Part shown: piece after piece, positions 8,720 through 11,311 of the stretch
Layout of the letters: every line of letters begins with the position of its first letter
How positions within the stretch are numbered: the first letter of the stretch is position 1
Program-made: the position numbers and the translations under genes
The notes under the pieces: generated by a model
The model's database searches: none
Told to the model about the DNA's origin: nothing
What the model saw: only the letters and a program-made list of their open reading frames with translations
DNA from: Conidiobolus incongruus B7586
Taxonomy: Eukaryota; Entomophthoromycota; Entomophthoromycetes; Entomophthorales; Conidiobolaceae
Length of the DNA stretch: 11,311 bases
Assembly (NCBI GenBank): GCA_000697335.1
Contig: JNEM01012949.1
Span: forward strand, 1-11,311
Direction: 5' to 3'

Positions 8720-8790
8720 TGAATTTTGAGGTAACTTTTAAATTACTTGATTTGATTACAAGAATGTCAATTACCAAATATGGAAATTAG

Positions 8791-8801
8791 GTCAAGTTGA
8801 C
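8791..8801. promoter_or_regulatory. GTCAAGTTGAC inverted repeat, possible regulator site
   Basis: Five-base arms GTCAA and TTGAC around one base, 132-142 bases upstream of the HNH start. It has more G+C than its surroundings. It could be a dimer-binding site but is short enough to be chance. Confidence 0.2.
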
Positions 8802-8832
8802 AACCAATTTAATATAATAAACCAAAACAATA

Positions 8833-8845
8833 GAAATTTCTAGAA
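8833..8845. promoter_or_regulatory. heat-shock element upstream of the HNH gene
   Basis: The sequence reads GAA-AT-TTC-TA-GAA, an exact match to three alternating nGAAn units, the minimal site for a heat-shock factor (HSF) trimer. It lies 174-186 bases upstream of the HNH start, a normal distance for fungal promoters. No gene is seen on its other side, so the HNH gene is the only evident target. Nine fixed bases including three G/C are unlikely by chance at this composition (of order 0.1 expected in both strands of the whole window). Confidence 0.5.
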
Positions 8846-8859
8846 AATAGTTTAAACAA

Positions 8860-10236
8860 ATTGATTATAAAAGTTGTTTTAAGTTTATAAACCAAAATAA
8901 CCAAATATATTAACTTGAAAAATATTAAAGCTGGTAATTAAATTAAATTTTCGATTTGAATAAAATCCATTATATGAATAAAAATTAAATATTAATTTCA
9001 ATTATGAAAGTTATTATGGGATAGAAATAATATTATTATTTAACCTCTTGTTAGAATTAAATGAAATGAAGAATAAAGTAACGTTATATAAATAATAAAT
9101 ATATTTAAAATAATCAATGGATCAATAAATTGTTTTATGCCACCCATTTTTGAATTACAAAATTTCTTATTATCATTACTTATTTCAATTAAACGATCAT
9201 ATTTCAAGAACTAATTAAAGCTTTAAATCACTTTGAAATAAATTTCAATATCATCTTTTTTGATTATAATTAACATATTAAAAATATAGTTTAGAATAGA
9301 TTTATTTTTAACTATATAAATTATATTACTTAATTCAAAAACTGACAATAATTAAAACAATTATAATTATAATTATTGATTTAATTTTACAATTAATTTT
9401 GGTGATAAATAATATTAAAGCGTTGATTGTTTGAAGATATTTATATAATAATTTCAATGTGAAAGAATGTGATTATTAGTCAATATAATATCAAATAATA
9501 TTCAAATAGTATATATTAATAATATAGTGTTATAGCAATATTTGATGTAAAATTATTTTTATTAGCTTAGCACTTATCCAATATAATTTAATCACTGTCT
9601 TGATCGGTTTAATATTCCAAACATATTATTAACATTCAAAATTGTGTTAGATAAATCTAATTTATCAATTGTATTTCGATTTTATTATTTTATTATTTTT
9701 TATTTACGAATTATAATGTTTTGAAATATTAATAATAATAATTGAAAATATAAAAGTTTCAAATTTTTGTAACTTAATTGAAAAGATAATATAAGTTGAT
9801 AAATGATCAGATATATAAACCAATACTTATATTAAATTTATCAATAATTAATATATTTACTTTGAATATTTTTCCGAATTTGCAAGGTGAAATGAAATTA
9901 TTGAGATTTTATAGAAGCCAAAATTTGTTATTATTTTTGATATATTATTAATATAATAGTCTACTACTATATTAAATATTATTAATTTTAAAATCAAAAT
10001 ATCTTTTCTGGACTTGATTATAGTATTGTATAAATTTTATTCTATTTAATCTGTATTGATATAAAATTTTCAATTATTCAATGGTTTAAAAAATAATTTC
10101 TTATATTAAATATATATATATTATTTAATGAATCATTATTATTTAACTCTAAATTTATTATTTTTTGATTAAGAGTAAGTGATCTAACAATTTATCATTT
10201 TCACTATATATTAGACAACCTTTTAAGAAAATTTAA
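8860..10236. other. AT-rich DNA, nothing recognised
   Basis: About 1.4 kb of background AT-rich sequence upstream of the HNH promoter. Stops are dense in all frames. I see no RNA gene, tandem array or coding relic. Confidence 0.55.
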
Positions 10237-10479
10237 ACAAAATATAAACTCACTAAAAATTGCAGAATTTTATATTTTAATTTAGTTAAACAACGATTAT
10301 TTATCAAAAAATCATATTATAGATATCATTCTATATTAACTGTTCACAAGAATCCCAAAATAACAACTGGTGGCGAAGGGTTTCATAATATATTATTGCA
10401 AACTGGTTTAATCAAACTTAAAGCTTGAAGATCTGATATAGAAGACTTTCCTCATTTAAGCTATCTTAAATTTAATTAA
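10237..10479 (+). pseudogene. protein-like relic, possibly from a leucine-rich-repeat protein
   Basis: One plus-strand frame runs 63 codons from a stop at 10234-10236 to a TGA at 10426-10428, then 16 more codons to a TAA at 10477-10479. The second half includes HKNPKITTGGEGFHNILLQ and TGLIKLKA before the TGA, and RSDIEDFPHLSYLKFN after it in the same frame. The last part has the FPxLxYLxFN spacing of a leucine-rich-repeat strand, as in fungal F-box/LRR proteins. The patch 10330-10480 is richer in G+C than its flanks. There is no ATG start. An old exon or gene fragment of the host is the simplest reading; family assignment is tentative. Confidence 0.25.
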
Positions 10480-11311
10480 TTAAAGAAATAAAAATAATAA
10501 TAAAATTTAGAAATATTTTAAATATCACCTATATACCTTAACAAAAGAACTAGCGCTATTTGTATAATTTAATATTAACTCTAATTTTAACTAACTCGAA
10601 CATTATTTAATGTTAATAATAAAATTACCAGTATAGTTAGTTTAAAATCTTTTTGAAAGTAAAATTTAAATAAGAAATTTAGCTAATATAAATTTTTATT
10701 ATGAAATATTTATTCCATATTATTAAAAAATATTATTATAATAGGTGAATTTTGTATTGTAGTATATAATCAATTACCAAGAAATAAAAAAGTGCTTTGG
10801 TTGAAAAATCAAAACTACCATTATAAATTTTGAATATATTTTAAAATAAAATCAATATTATTGAAAGGTATAAATATTAATATTGACTTTTTCAGCTAAT
10901 TACTTCCAGCAAAAACAAACTGCACTAAGAGTACATATTTAATATCTTCAAAAACATATTCAGATATTAATGTTAATAAATCAAATTTTAAAAATATATA
11001 ATATATATAATAATAATTTAATATAAAAAATATCAAAAATTTATTTATTATCAATTATTGTTTTTCATTATTATATCCATTATATTTATTAAAAAAAATC
11101 CTTGTAATTATAATTATTTTATTACTCTGATGAATTTAATTCAAGGAAAAATATTTAATGATATTTTACCTTTATATTTCATTATAATTATTTAATTTAA
11201 AAATAATATATAAAAGTATATATAAAAATAATAACTAATTTTCAATAATATATAATTATATTTTTTAAAAATATATAAGCAATTAATGATTAAAATAATC
11301 AAAATCATATT
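10480..11311. other. AT-rich DNA to the window end, nothing recognised
   Basis: Extreme AT composition, with long stretches lacking any G or C. No coding, RNA or repeat feature can be supported. A gene beyond the edge cannot be excluded. Confidence 0.55.

Noticed and set aside
1-11311. LTR, virus-like, LINE or DNA-transposon copies, and CRISPR arrays
   Set aside because: I saw no paired terminal repeats, no reverse transcriptase, integrase, transposase or capsid motifs, and no regularly spaced repeats. The only clear repeats are the coding duplication at 1246-1440 and the paralogue pair.

Overview
The window is very AT-rich. By eye the non-coding DNA is around 18-20% G+C, while the two intact genes are near 40%. 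It looks like nuclear DNA of a eukaryote with sparse genes. The two intact genes are a secreted Cys-rich/Thr-rich protein and an HNH protein of a type I associate mainly with fungi and plants. Short intronless genes and A-rich start contexts fit an AT-rich, early-diverging fungus, but other AT-rich eukaryotes are not excluded. No tRNA, rRNA, CRISPR array, bacterial operon, or recognisable virus-like or LTR element was seen.

Layout. 1-1076: AT-rich DNA with a possible poly(A) signal. 1077-1778 (minus): intact 233-residue secreted protein with a ten-cysteine head and a Thr/Ser/Pro tail containing a tandem 32-33-codon repeat; a TATA box lies just upstream. 1900-4110: AT-rich, no gene. 4111-4608 (minus): decayed tandem paralogue of that gene, with one tail repeat instead of two. 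4620-5770: AT-rich. 5780-6215: island of about 36% G+C, open on both strands for over 80 codons, not identified. 6660-7410: short protein-like stretches in several frames, ending in one that faintly resembles a decayed piece of the mismatch-repair protein Msh6. 7410-8040: AT-rich. 8045-8659 (minus): intact 204-residue HNH-domain protein with a TATA box, a 16-bp palindrome and a perfect three-unit heat-shock element upstream. 8860-11311: AT-rich apart from a short protein-like relic at 10237-10479 whose end looks like a leucine-rich repeat.

The two intact genes share no evident pathway. They do share architecture: in both, the TATA-like box ends 52-53 bases before the ATG, and the first AATAAA lies about 86-91 bases after the stop. 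This supports both models and gives a template for judging other candidates here. The rest reads as a gene-poor region collecting eroding fragments. The best candidates for new biology are the cysteine-rich secreted family (one live copy, one dead) and the unexplained island at 5780-6215.
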